In this document: positions 9,379-19,332 of the stretch, piece after piece | Layout: every line of letters starts with the position of its first letter | Position numbering within the stretch: position 1 is the first letter of the stretch | Assembly: GCA_000226015.1 (NCBI GenBank) | Contig: JH153850.1 | Location: 434,066 to 460,718, forward strand | Direction: 5' to 3' | DNA length: 26,653 bases | Origin: Mnemiopsis leidyi | Lineage: Eukaryota; Ctenophora; Tentaculata; Lobata; Bolinopsidae | Made by a program: the position numbers and the translations under genes | The notes under the pieces: model-generated | What the model was told of the DNA's origin: nothing | The model's input: the letters and a program-made list of their open reading frames with translations, nothing else | The model's database searches: none

Positions 9379-10755
9379 GCAAAATAATTTAAAAAGCGTC
9401 CCCATTTTGACGATAATATTCGTCATGGATACCTTGCCTGTCTAAAGTTAATAGTTACTAACTGTAGCAACTCCGGAACGAGTCCAAAGAGAATAGCTAA
9501 GTCCACTAACCTCACGACGACGTATCCAACTCAGCTTCTTCACACGTTCTTTCCATGATCTTAGAGTAGAGGACTCTACCGAGCAAGTCGTATGATAAAG
9601 GTAGGAGAGACGAGATCGTTCCTGAAAGAATAATTAGTAGAAAGCAGGAATCGAGGGATAGAACTATACTCTATAGGTTGTAACAAGAATTGCATCAAGT
9701 TGACCTAGGTGGATGGTTCACCAGTAGAATAGTCGGCGATTTAGAAAAAATTCAATGTCTTTTTACACTACCGAATTTTGACAGCCACTAAAGATCCTCC
9801 AATTTTTTGCAACAACCTAAATATTGAAAATAATCTGACTTAAAAATAATCTAATTGTTGTCAAAAAAATTCAGGAAAAAATACTGTATTACTGTAACCC
9901 CATTGCTTCGATCCCGGAATCATAAATCGTAAAATTTCTTCGAAGGTAATTTAAAAAATTAGGATCGCCAGGGAGTGTTATAGGGTTAAAGAAGCTAGGG
10001 CAGGGGACACTGCAAAACTTTTAAAAAAGAGCAGACGCTAAAATTTCTGCCGTAGCCCTGCGCTTTGTCCTTGAAATCGCTATGACTTAGTGACAGATCC
10101 AAAACATCACTTACTAGGTTCTACTTACCAAGGCGTTGCAAATCCCACCCCCATGATTCAGCTGAATTAGCGCTACATCAGGGCATTTATCAGCCCGAGT
10201 TGTCTACTTAATTCCATAAAATTCAAAATGTGAACGTACGCACGTACGTACGTACGTACGTACGTATAAAAACATTTCGCGGACTCATCTTTACAAAATT
10301 GATTTCAGCGCGTGACAGCCACGTTGGTGGTAGAACCTTTTGTGTTCTATCTGAGCCATTCGCGATTCATTGATTTCTTAATTACAGAATTCTGCGAAAC
10401 TTGCATGTTAGCGAAATAAGAATAAATATTCCATGTATTCGAAGTCGCTCCAAACTACATGTAACAAATACCCACGCTCCTTCCTAGATGACACCGCTAA
10501 AGACTAAAGGCTTTAAGGGTTTATACTTTTAAGCATGAGATCATTCTTCAAGACATTTGCCGAGATGCGAACAACTTAATCAACTTTACCAGATGATTGT
10601 TAAAACATATCCTCACTTGACAGCTACTGTGGGAAATTATCTCACAAACTTGGGGTAAGTTCGATCAATAAATGGCAAATTCTAACTCAATTGTAGTCAC
10701 GCTTTTGAAATCAAGAATTCTCAAATTACTTAGCAGTATGGTGTTAAATTTTGGT
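9379..10755. other. intergenic downstream of HPF1
   Basis: No supported gene. It contains the ACGT microsatellite at 10234-10266. It may include HPF1 3' UTR next to position 10756, but no clear AATAAA on the minus strand was found nearby. Confidence 0.4.
10234..10266. repeat. (ACGT)n microsatellite
   Basis: Positions 10242-10266 are a perfect ACGT tetranucleotide run, preceded by a related ACGTACGC segment. The tract is fully self-complementary. Confidence 0.95.
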
Positions 10756-10793
10756 TCATTCAGCGAACGACATAACTTCCTCCCTTATAAAGC
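10756..10793 (-). CDS. HPF1: HPF1 exon 9 (end, tentative)
   Basis: Two tandem acceptors (TTTTCAG and, 4 nt on, TTAG) precede a short open stretch. Only the TTAG site keeps the frame that resembles the family end (FIREEVMSFAE, then TGA). The intron would be 58 nt. An alternative last exon further downstream cannot be excluded. Confidence 0.45.
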
Positions 10794-13700
10794 CTAACTG
10801 AAAAGCAGGCCGCTCTATTAGTCAACTGTTAAGTGGAATTTCTGTTCTCACCCATAAAGTTTCGGCTGGTGCTGTGAGAGTAAACACACATTCCCATTTC
10901 AAATCCCATCCCGTAATCACACTCGTCGTTTGCAAACTGAAAATTGATGATTTGGAATGCAATACTTTAAATTGACACATCGGTGTTAAGGAAATTAATG
11001 CTGTTAACGGCAAGCGTGTGAAGATTTTGTTCAAATCGGCGACTACATTTCTCTTAATCAATAATTTATGGAAATTTGTGATGGTACATAGCAAACTATT
11101 ATCTAGCAAAACTTGACTGTTGAGTGTTTGTTGCTAACAGATTTTATTGATAATTGTATGAAGTACTAACAGAGTTTATTGATAATTGTATGAAGTGCTA
11201 ACAGAGTTTATTGATAATTGTATGAAGTGCTAACAGATTTTATTGATAATTGCATGAAGTGCTAACAGAGTTTATTGATAATTGTATGAAGTGCTAACAG
11301 ATTTTATTGATAATTGTATGAAGTACTAACAGATTTTATTGATAATTGTATGAAGTGCTAACAGATTTTATTTATAATTGTATGAAGTGCTAACAGAGTT
11401 TATTGATAATTGTATATAGTGCTATCTGTCATGTATATTTCGGTTAGTCTACACTGACACGTGGTTTGACACGTGATTTGACACGTGTTATGCTGTAATA
11501 AAATCTAATTAGTTGTTGGCAAAGAGGCTAACTTTCAATCGCAGTTTGTGTGTCTTTTTTTAACTGCATCACTTGATGATAATTCAGAATAAATGTTCTG
11601 TTTGAATGGAGAGTGTTCATTCCCAAAGATGTCATTAGCAGTTCTCAATGAATTGTAGATGTGAAATAAGCAGCTATTTTCAGAGACTAGCACTCTACTG
11701 CAGTATTGTGAATGTGAAGTAAGCATCTATTTTCAGAAATAAAAACTCCACTCTTTTCAAGGATGTTGCAGTAAGTTTGGATGTAGTAAATGTTAACAAA
11801 AGACACTTCATATTACTAAACAATAGTTATAATTGAATTGTATCATACTTGTGGAATATTAAAGAGAACAAAGTTATTGTAGTTAACACATTAATAAGTT
11901 TACAGACATAGAAATTTGTGATACAGTAAATACCTTCAAGATGAAATAATACACTGTACATTATACAATTAACTAATGCACCACGTACACTGCACAGATT
12001 ATCCATTATACATTATGTAAGTTCTACAAGCAATAACGTTACCTGTATGTAGTTCATACATTCATCAAACGGAGCTAGAATTTTATCTTTCTTCGCTTCG
12101 TCCTCTGTTTCGCAACTTTTTGTCAGCATTTTGTCCAACTCAGCTGAAAGATGGTGGTGTTCTTAAAAGCAGATCTTGCATAGATCAAGTCCAGGTAAAC
12201 TGTTTAATTCCCACTCACGACATTTTAATATATGTTGTAAGTGAGAATTTACAGCAAATACTAAGGCTGTAACGAAACGATTTACACTTGAACTGTACAG
12301 TGAGGTAAGACAAAAGATTAAGGAAACAGCGTTAAATTTAAGACAATTTTTCGTATGAAACATCCTTAAATCATTGTCTGTCTAAGTTTTGGAGGGCGGA
12401 TAAGGGCGTCGTTAAAATTCAGAAAATTACACCGCTCTGTGTCACTTTTTATTTATTGAAATGTGGCATTACTAACGCTACTAGCCGATATTTCTATTTT
12501 GAACTTTTATTCTTTCTCCGAGAGTGTCTTACCACTTACTTGAAAATCGTTTCGTTACGCATTAAGGCATTAGTACTATCAGAAATATTAAATTCCACAC
12601 CTAGCCAGGAAGCAAGGAGAAGCGATGTAAAAAATTCTTGTTGGACACTGCTATACACAAGTGGGAAATTGCAATTCTTTATAGATTGTATGCGTTACCA
12701 CACTTAACTCTACCAAATGTACATTATTCCTTACGGAGTATGAGCTTGGTAAATGGTATGTATTTTTAAAGCGTTCCAGTACAATTACAGCGAACATCAT
12801 TAAGTGCAAAATAACATGTCTTCAAATTAGAATAGGAACATTGTCACTGTAGATTTATAATGTACAAATGTATTCATACTTTCACACAGTATACACTAAA
12901 CATTTGTACAATGTACATTTCAATGTAACACATTTGTAAGTTGCGGTGAATTAAAAGTACTCAAAAAACGCAAGAAAGTGGTTAAATATAGTATCGAAAT
13001 CTTACCGTAAGTAATAGTAAGTGGCCTGTATCCGATATCATTCTTACTGATAGGCACCACTATACCAATCTGACAAATTTAAAACAAATTTAAAACAAAA
13101 AACAAGTTTGACTATAATATGCATTGTGACCTTACAACTTACTAACCTTGCAAAATGTAACAGCACGAACTTCAAGACCATTTCAAAATATTTTTTTTCA
13201 TATTATAAGGGAGCAAATAATTAGCGAATAACGTTCACATATTGACTACATGCAACCAATCCAAACTCAGCCAAACATATCATTATTCATTACCTTATTA
13301 AAAGTTTTTGCCACGACAGTTTTATTTCTGGCAGCAGTTATCTGCTTTAAATCTTCTTTTGAAGCGTGCTTTTCGATAAGTTTCCCAAGATCTTTGGGAA
13401 TGTTTACTTTTTGCTTCTTCCCCAGCACTCTGTGCAGTGTATATTTTTTTCTTACAATAAACAAATTCTGAATATTTTAAACTCCCCGAGAGAATCCAAA
13501 AATTTTTCTGTCATTTTCAGAAATGAGAGTCCTGGTAACACCGTACTATCGTATGGTAATTACACATTACTATTACGATAATTACTTATCTTCTGAAGCA
13601 TGACGACAGATAATGTCCAAGATGGAGGTTACTGACATCCGATACAATAATGAACACAACATTTGACTGTTAATAAAGTAAACCTTATCAAGTCGAACAA

Positions 13701-15003
13701 ATCAGTTGCGACAGGTGTTATTACTCCGCAACCGTTTCTCTTCTCAACAACAAATCTCGGAATTTCAGTCGGGGTGTCCCTGAATATGGCTGTAATTGAG
13801 CAAATGAGCCAATTTTTGATGACTAACATCCAGTCTAATGATTTGATGTTCATATCTTTGTTACGAATTATAACATGGGATAAAGATATATGCCATACGG
13901 AAACATAAAATATTTAAAGAAACAAAACAGTGTTGACGGAGATACCTCCAAAGTCCAAACAAGTGAGTATCGTTCTTGGCACAGGGTTGAAACTCAGGCG
14001 GACATTGCCACTCTCGATCTATCATGTGAAGTCTAACGCTTTCCTCAGAAACAATGTTCCGTTCTTCCTTTTCTGTTTTCTCTTTCTTATCCCTTGTTGA
14101 AGTGTCCTCTTTCTTGTCTCTCAAATCTTGGAGGTACCGAAACACTCCACACAGCTTTAGATTGAGGAGCGGGTGTAGAGAGTCTGGATAAAAGATGTAA
14201 GATAGATAGTTTCAGTTAGCAGGGTTGAAACGATACACCTGTCACGTGACAGTGAGAACAAGATAAACCTAAAACTGGGCGAATCTTATCAGGCAGATCT
14301 CAACAAGATTCGTTACGGTTTTTAAGTTTTGCACCGCACATTTCAAACTTTTATAACACTTATATAACTTTTATAACATGGCGTGACAACTGAAACCCAA
14401 GTGAACTTACCAAGAAGATTGCCTGTTTTTGATGAACACGCCCAGTTCCACAATTCCTCAACATCAGGGTTGAACTTCACGCCAAATGCTCCCTCCAAAG
14501 TAGAAGTTTTTGGCTAAACCGGAGTAAGTATGACGTAATTATGACGTAAGAATAGGTTTTGAGATTAAGGGATTATAATGTAGAGGTACTCTCAGACAAA
14601 ATCCACGTTTGATATCTTAATGGTTTCATATTTGACGTCACTCGGTCGATACCACACCCAAAATTAACACCCAAAGTTTGGGAAAATTCTAATAGATTTG
14701 GAAATTTTACCCAGTTGCTGCACTATGTATGAACTAGCTTAAACCAACTACAGGCAATACAATAGCTTGTGTCCTAATGCTAGCGTTTCATTTTTAATTA
14801 TTCTGAACTGACATAGTATAACACTGTATGATGTTTCGAATTAGTCCTCGGTTACAAATAAGATGAACCCAATGAGATATCATGTGACGAATTATCAAAT
14901 ATAACAGATTAATAAACTGTGTGATGTACTAATAATTAATTTCAGTTCTACTTACCTCTTGACAGATGCTCACTTTTCTCCTTTTGGCTTTCGGTTCAGG
15001 CAT
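10756..15003 (-). CDS. HPF1: histone PARylation factor 1 (nine exons)
   Basis: Exons in transcription order: 15003-14956, 14513-14411, 14183-13946, 13779-13684, 13450-13294, 13069-13006, 12143-12043, 10936-10852, 10793-10756. Phases agree at every junction and total 930 nt (309 residues plus stop). HPF1 binds PARP1/PARP2 in the nucleus and completes their active site, switching ADP-ribosylation to serine. Seen: basic start (MPEPKAKRRK, a likely nuclear signal), PPEF, the VVPxxxxDIGYR segment and NDECDYGMG. By homology R229, D273 and E274 correspond to human Arg239, Asp283 and Glu284, each offset by ten, so the catalytic set is intact. The human protein is 346 residues; after the catalytic Glu this one has 35 residues against 62, so the last exon or exons are the uncertain part. 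Confidence 0.88.
10852..10936 (-). CDS. HPF1: HPF1 exon 8 (catalytic Asp-Glu)
   Basis: Acceptor CATCAATTTTCAG, donor ATGG|GTGAGA; phase 0 in, 1 out. It encodes FANDECDYGMG, nearly identical to human HPF1 around Asp283 and Glu284. Confidence 0.87.
11134..11421. repeat. 32-bp minisatellite, nine copies, in HPF1 intron 7
   Basis: Nine tandem 32-bp units start CTAACAGAKTTTATTGATAA and end GAAGTR; copies differ at one to three positions (G/T in AGAKTT, TATTTATA in copy 8, TATATAGTG in copy 9). It fills part of the 1.1-kb intron between exons 7 and 8. Confidence 0.95.
11455..11487. promoter_or_regulatory. three CACGTG E-boxes at exact 12-bp spacing
   Basis: TGACACGTG occurs at 11455-11463, 11467-11475 and 11479-11487. 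CACGTG is the palindromic target of Myc/Max, USF and TFE-type bHLH-zip factors. It lies in HPF1 intron 7 just downstream of the minisatellite (plus-strand sense). Function is inferred only from the motif. Confidence 0.5.
12043..12143 (-). CDS. HPF1: HPF1 exon 7
   Basis: Acceptor CATCTTTCAG, donor CAG|GTAACG; phase 1 in, 0 out. It encodes a charged helix ending LAPFDECMNYIQ, aligning with human FAPIQEMMTFVQ. Confidence 0.87.
13006..13069 (-). CDS. HPF1: HPF1 exon 6 (catalytic Arg)
   Basis: Acceptor AATTTGTCAG, donor ACG|GTAAGA; phase 0 in, 1 out, 64 nt. It encodes IGIVVPISKNDIGYR, whose arginine corresponds to human Arg239. Confidence 0.87.
13294..13450 (-). CDS. HPF1: HPF1 exon 5
   Basis: The acceptor TTATTGTAAG is chosen because it alone gives phase 2 without a stop; a nearer-consensus ATATTCAG 16 nt upstream does not. 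Donor AAG|GTAATG, phase 0. It ends VVAKTFNK, aligning with human VVTKTFHG. Confidence 0.82.
13684..13779 (-). CDS. HPF1: HPF1 exon 4
   Basis: Acceptor GCCATATTCAG, donor AAG|GTTTAC; phase 2 in and out. It encodes RDTPTEIPRFVV, which aligns with the RDSPDEFPVYV segment of human HPF1. Confidence 0.85.
13946..14183 (-). CDS. HPF1: HPF1 exon 3
   Basis: Acceptor CATCTTTTATCCAG, donor TGGAG|GTATCT; phase 1 in, 2 out. It carries a lysine/glutamate-rich stretch followed by the conserved PPEF motif. Confidence 0.85.
14411..14513 (-). CDS. HPF1: HPF1 exon 2
   Basis: Acceptor CCGGTTTAG, donor CTTG|GTAAGT; phase 0 in, phase 1 out. It encodes the tryptophan-containing start of the HPF1 fold (VEELWNWAC), matching the FYHFWKFC segment of the human protein. 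Confidence 0.82.
14956..15003 (-). CDS. HPF1: HPF1 exon 1 (start)
   Basis: Sixteen codons from ATG, with a KAKRRK basic cluster. It ends GAG|GTAAGT, a consensus donor, phase 0. Confidence 0.75.
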
Positions 15004-16088
15004 AGTTTGAACAGCCTAATCTAATTATAACTTATGAAATCAGTTTACTAAGTTGACTTTCAGTTTTCACGACTTGTTATACAAGAAACTAACTAATTCC
15101 TAAAGTACACTGATATTTATAAATACTAATTATAAGCTAAAACATTTATATTTTATTTTTACATTCCGTCTTAAGTTTTGATGATTGCAATTTATTACAA
15201 TTGAGATAGATTTTAGTTATGGACAACATTTTGATTTAAGAAACCCTAAATTTTAGAACTTAATTCATTTAAATGATATTTTTGACTAATGAAAAACATG
15301 TGTTATCGAACCAGCCGTTAATCAGCTAAAATTGAATATGAAAGTAATTACAGTAGACATCACGAATTATATGATAAGTTCATTTAATATACCATTCGAA
15401 ATTTATAACTTAACATTCAAATCACTCTTAATTTTTACATAACATCAAACTATTGACAAAGATGCGCAGGGTACTTAAAAGAAATGAAAAACAGGTTCTT
15501 TTCGATGGGGAGTCATCTCTAACATGTCTAAGAACTTAATCATAACGTTTCTGAATAATATGAATTTTACATCAAAGCTCCTCGACAGTCGACCTTTCCT
15601 CTCTTCCTACCTACAACCAGTCTAATATCTCGAGACTATGGAGTCACTGCTTGGACCGCTTTCATGGCCACAAGCGTTTTTAAATAAGAACTTACAGCAA
15701 GTTTACCGTTCAATACTATAACATTTTATAACACTTCAGTCCAACTATCTCTGTTTTATTTCCACGCTGAGTTTAGCCGTAAATTAAATGAACTTGAAAC
15801 AAGATGAACTTAAGTAAACTGGTGCTAGAAGTAAGAAAATTAAATGGAAATTGAAAGCGCTCTATAACTATATCAAACAGTTTATCCAATCAACAGAAAC
15901 CTGTTTAGTTGATAGTTATAAAGATTTTAGAAGATAATCAACATTTCAAGTGTCAACACTTCAATCAAATCGTCTTATTTCGAATGAATTGTGAACCTAT
16001 TACTATGCACATTATAACAGAGGACACAACCACTTAAAAAGAAAATCACATCCAGTAGAAAAACTCTGAATTATGTATACCACAAAAA
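15004..16088. other. intergenic between AP4B1 and HPF1
   Basis: AT-rich with no gene seen. It should contain the HPF1 promoter (high end of its transcript near 15003) and the AP4B1 3' end; AATAAA on the minus strand at 15755-15760 is a possible AP4B1 polyadenylation signal, about 330 bases past the stop. Confidence 0.4.
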
Positions 16089-18446
16089 TTACAATACTCC
16101 AAAAATATTCCTAACGGACTTGACCATCATTTGTGAGATCATATAATTGGCTGCTTTCACTTCGATTTCCAACGTGTTCTGCACAAAACTGAGAAGGATC
16201 TTCATTAAGATGAGCATTCCAGCACTGGATGAATAAAGGAAAATTTGCTGAGGATCCACATTGGCAGGCGTAATTGCCATGGTAGATATTGAGTGTTTTA
16301 ACAAGATAGCTTGCATATCGGTTGAAACTGAAATGTTTGTTCTGTTGAGCTGTATTTTGTATTTTTCTGACTTCCAGTTTTTACCCCAGTTTTGTTCATA
16401 TATCTCAGGTTGCACTGAGATGGGAGCAAGAGTGAGTAGGAAATTTTTAACTGATTGGACTTCGGCCGCGTTATTGTTGCTTTTCTGAGATGAAGTAGAT
16501 GGCCCGAATATCGAGGACAGATCATCGTTTATATTGATTGTGCTATTACTTAGAGTAACCTGAGAATTGGGCATGCTTAAGTTGACGGTTTTTGCTGGTG
16601 CACCTAGTCCTAATATATCGTCCAAAGAATGTTCGATGATATCATTCCCGGAAACGACGTCGGAGCTGACTAAAGAAGGGGCTGAAGTGGCATCGTCGAT
16701 TTCAAGAAGGTTAACAGCACCCCTGATTTCCTTAACAGGTTCTGGAACGGAGGTCTGCGGTTTTGAGACTTTCTTGGAAGGCTCTGCAGGTGGTGAATTT
16801 ATGTCAACTGGATAGTCCTTAAACGAAACTGAATTTCTAGCCGCAACTAAAACACGGTGATGATCCTTCGAGTTAAGAACAACTTTCAAGTTGTTGAGAA
16901 TGACATTACAGTAGATATTAGCTCTTCCTCGTATGAGGGGATCATCGTCTTTAGCGACGATTGTGAGCAGTTGTTTTGTAATGCTGGTCATACCCGGAAG
17001 AGTAGATTGTTTAAGACAAGCAGACAGTAGAGCAATTCTGACATCAGATTCCAAGTTTACATACTCCTCGACAAAACAATATAACATGGAGACACACTCA
17101 GGTAAAATATGCCCATAAGACCCCAACATTGACAACAGAGCTATGTTAGCAGAGGGAGTAAGATCAAACTCTGCACAGCGCTGGAGTTGAGGTAGAACCA
17201 CTTGGGCACTGTCCTCGAGAGACACGACAATGTTTTCCAGGCAGGGTAGCAGCGTGGAGATAAGTGCTCCAGTACCGGATTGAAGCAACACCGTCAACTG
17301 CAGGATAAGTCCGCTTATCTCACTCCCATGATTCAGTATGCACACAGACACACATTCAACCAGCTCCTCACAGATGTCAGCGTGTTTTGGGGAGTTGAGG
17401 CATTCCAATAGCTCTGCAACAACTTTGGAGACATTATTCTTGTTGATGATAGTGGTGAGAACACGTAGCTTTTCTGCTTTCAAATATGCAGGATCATGGT
17501 AAGCAGGGAAAAACGTTCTGTAATGTTTATACAGGACAGTGCTGTCCTCAATTACCTTTGGAATTTCGAGACAAAACCAGTAAGCAATTTCAGGACTAGA
17601 ATGGCTGATTCGAAATAGCAAAGGATTTGTAACTCGGTCAACAAACTGGGAATGCATTTCAGGAGAGTCGAGTTTCGCTATTAGAGGTTGTAGTAGGGTA
17701 ACAATATGAAGAACTACGCTTGGCGAACAGTCATCAAGGAAACCATCAACTAAGTTTAGCACTTCCATAACATCAGACTCGCTATGAGTGAGGGTATTGG
17801 TGTCAATGCCTGACAAGATCAGGGGGACTTGCCAATCTGAGAAGTCGTTCAGCCGTTTTAACAATTTCATAGCGAGAGTCTGTTTCATCTTGTATCCAGG
17901 CTTAGTTTGAATCAAGGCTATAATAGCGATGGCAGCTACTCCTTCATCAAAATCTTCAAGAATCTCTTCCAAGTGAAGGCCTATGAGCTGTTCCTCAAAC
18001 ACGTCCTTACTCATCTTGTAGACCTTGATACACCCATCAACAGCTAGACGTCTCACATAAGGACTGCTATCTTGCAAAGCTTGCTTAATAGGTGGAGCAA
18101 TATACTCGGCTAGATCAGGAATATTTAAGGAGCCGAGGGTTTGAAGAGCATGCCCACGTTTGAGCGGCTCCGAGTCATGCATTATCTCTTTAGTAAGCTG
18201 GTTAATACAGAGCAATGCAGTGTCTGAATGTAGATGTCCATACTGAGCAGTGTACATCCCAATTAGTCGGCAGATGGAGCTCTCCTTTACTCTGACTTGA
18301 AGAACTATATCTGGAAACAGAGAGGACATGTCTTTTCCTACATAAACATTTGCCATGACCTTGGACATGACCTTCTTTAGTTTCTCCAAGTCGCCATTAT
18401 GAGAGCGAAGAAGGGTCTTTAGTTCTTCTATCTCCGAGCTGGACAT
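16089..18446 (-). CDS. AP4B1: AP-4 adaptor complex subunit beta
   Basis: A single uninterrupted 785-residue frame. Residues 1 to about 530 are adaptin HEAT-like repeats (for example YVRRLAVDGCIKVYKM near 130 and YKHYRTFFPAYHDPAYLK in the middle), aligning along their length with the beta chain of AP-4 and not with the much more conserved beta chains of AP-1/AP-2. A serine/asparagine-rich hinge follows (about 540-670), then a beta-appendage domain of about 115 residues that in mammals binds tepsin. AP-4 sorts cargo such as ATG9 at the trans-Golgi network, usually without clathrin. The hinge here contains LLEID at 580-584, a clathrin-box-like motif. The human protein is 739 residues; the excess is in the hinge. 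No introns, unlike vertebrate AP4B1. The bases before the ATG are TTAAGGG. Confidence 0.9.
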   Translation of the reverse strand: MSSSEIEELKTLLRSHNGDLEKLKKVMSKVMANVYVGKDMSSLFPDIVLQVRVKESSICRLIGMYTAQYGHLHSDTALLCINQLTKEIMHDSEPLKRGHALQTLGSLNIPDLAEYIAPPIKQALQDSSPYVRRLAVDGCIKVYKMSKDVFEEQLIGLHLEEILEDFDEGVAAIAIIALIQTKPGYKMKQTLAMKLLKRLNDFSDWQVPLILSGIDTNTLTHSESDVMEVLNLVDGFLDDCSPSVVLHIVTLLQPLIAKLDSPEMHSQFVDRVTNPLLFRISHSSPEIAYWFCLEIPKVIEDSTVLYKHYRTFFPAYHDPAYLKAEKLRVLTTIINKNNVSKVVAELLECLNSPKHADICEELVECVSVCILNHGSEISGLILQLTVLLQSGTGALISTLLPCLENIVVSLEDSAQVVLPQLQRCAEFDLTPSANIALLSMLGSYGHILPECVSMLYCFVEEYVNLESDVRIALLSACLKQSTLPGMTSITKQLLTIVAKDDDPLIRGRANIYCNVILNNLKVVLNSKDHHRVLVAARNSVSFKDYPVDINSPPAEPSKKVSKPQTSVPEPVKEIRGAVNLLEIDDATSAPSLVSSDVVSGNDIIEHSLDDILGLGAPAKTVNLSMPNSQVTLSNSTININDDLSSIFGPSTSSQKSNNNAAEVQSVKNFLLTLAPISVQPEIYEQNWGKNWKSEKYKIQLNRTNISVSTDMQAILLKHSISTMAITPANVDPQQIFLYSSSAGMLILMKILLSFVQNTLEIEVKAANYMISQMMVKSVRNIFGVL

Positions 18447-19332
18447 CCCTTAACAATATTTTATAGTTATATTTAGTTATAGGCAAACATAATATTGATT
18501 TGCAGCTAAATTTAATTGAATAACAGAGTTGAAGCTTAACTTTTAGGTCCTTAAATAAATATTAGTTGAATAAGACATGTTTGTTTGATTAAAAATTCGT
18601 ATATAAGATCAATTTGTTAATTGAAAATGAATTGCTTTAATTTTGGCAGTTTTTTTATGAGTTCATAATAAAAGAAGTAAAAGCCTTTGATTTACAAACA
18701 ACATGATTCACTTAGAGAATTATAGGTACATGATTATAATTAACTTTAAAACATTATTTTACAGTAACAATAATAAGATTAAGCACATGATCAAAAAACT
18801 GGAAACATTAATCAAAAATAAAATCGCCCACAAGAATATGATAAACATTATTTCACTTGTTAATAACTGAAAAGATTCTTAAGGAATTCTTGATACCAAA
18901 TTTATGATATTCAGAGAAGTGGGAACAAAATAAAAAGTACTACATGATATAACTTAAAGTAAACTCAGCTGGCTTACTACCAACTAACTTAATCAAAAGT
19001 TATAGTGTACCTGATATAAAATATTTATTCTTTAAGCCTACTTTTGAAGTAATGCTGCATCTTGATGCTCTCTCTTTCTTTCATAAAGGTATTTAAAAAT
19101 TTATGTCCCAGTAGTTATATTAGGTATAAAATGTTTCAGTTGAAAAGCAATCGTTGCTTCATAACGTCATAAATAAAATTCAATAAAAGAATTGCAAATT
19201 AAGCAGGAGGGAGTAAGACCACTACGATTCAAATCTAAGCAAAGATGCATCATGATTCAAGATGTTTACTAACTGTCTATTATTATAAAAATATAGAGTG
19301 GTTTAAGTGCTCCCAGAGTGTTCTATGCTGCA
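18447..19332. other. intergenic between CRYZL1 and AP4B1
   Basis: AT-rich, no gene seen. A minus-strand AATAAA at 19024-19029, about 300 bases beyond the CRYZL1 stop, may be its polyadenylation signal. The AP4B1 promoter should lie at the low end. Confidence 0.4.

Noticed and set aside
9466-9620. Minus-strand stretch with a run of codons and a GAG|GTTAGT donor-like end
   Set aside because: Neither frame gives a recognisable protein and no partner exon was found.
10822-11109. 95-codon open frame on the minus strand
   Set aside because: Overlaps HPF1 exon 8 in a different frame; the exon 8 frame carries the conserved NDECDYGMG motif.
1036-11421. CRISPR array
   Set aside because: The tandem arrays have no unique spacers between repeats and the DNA is a spliced animal genome.
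13861-14145. Single 94-codon gene on the minus strand
   Set aside because: It is HPF1 exon 3 read past its donor site; the part below 13946 is intron.
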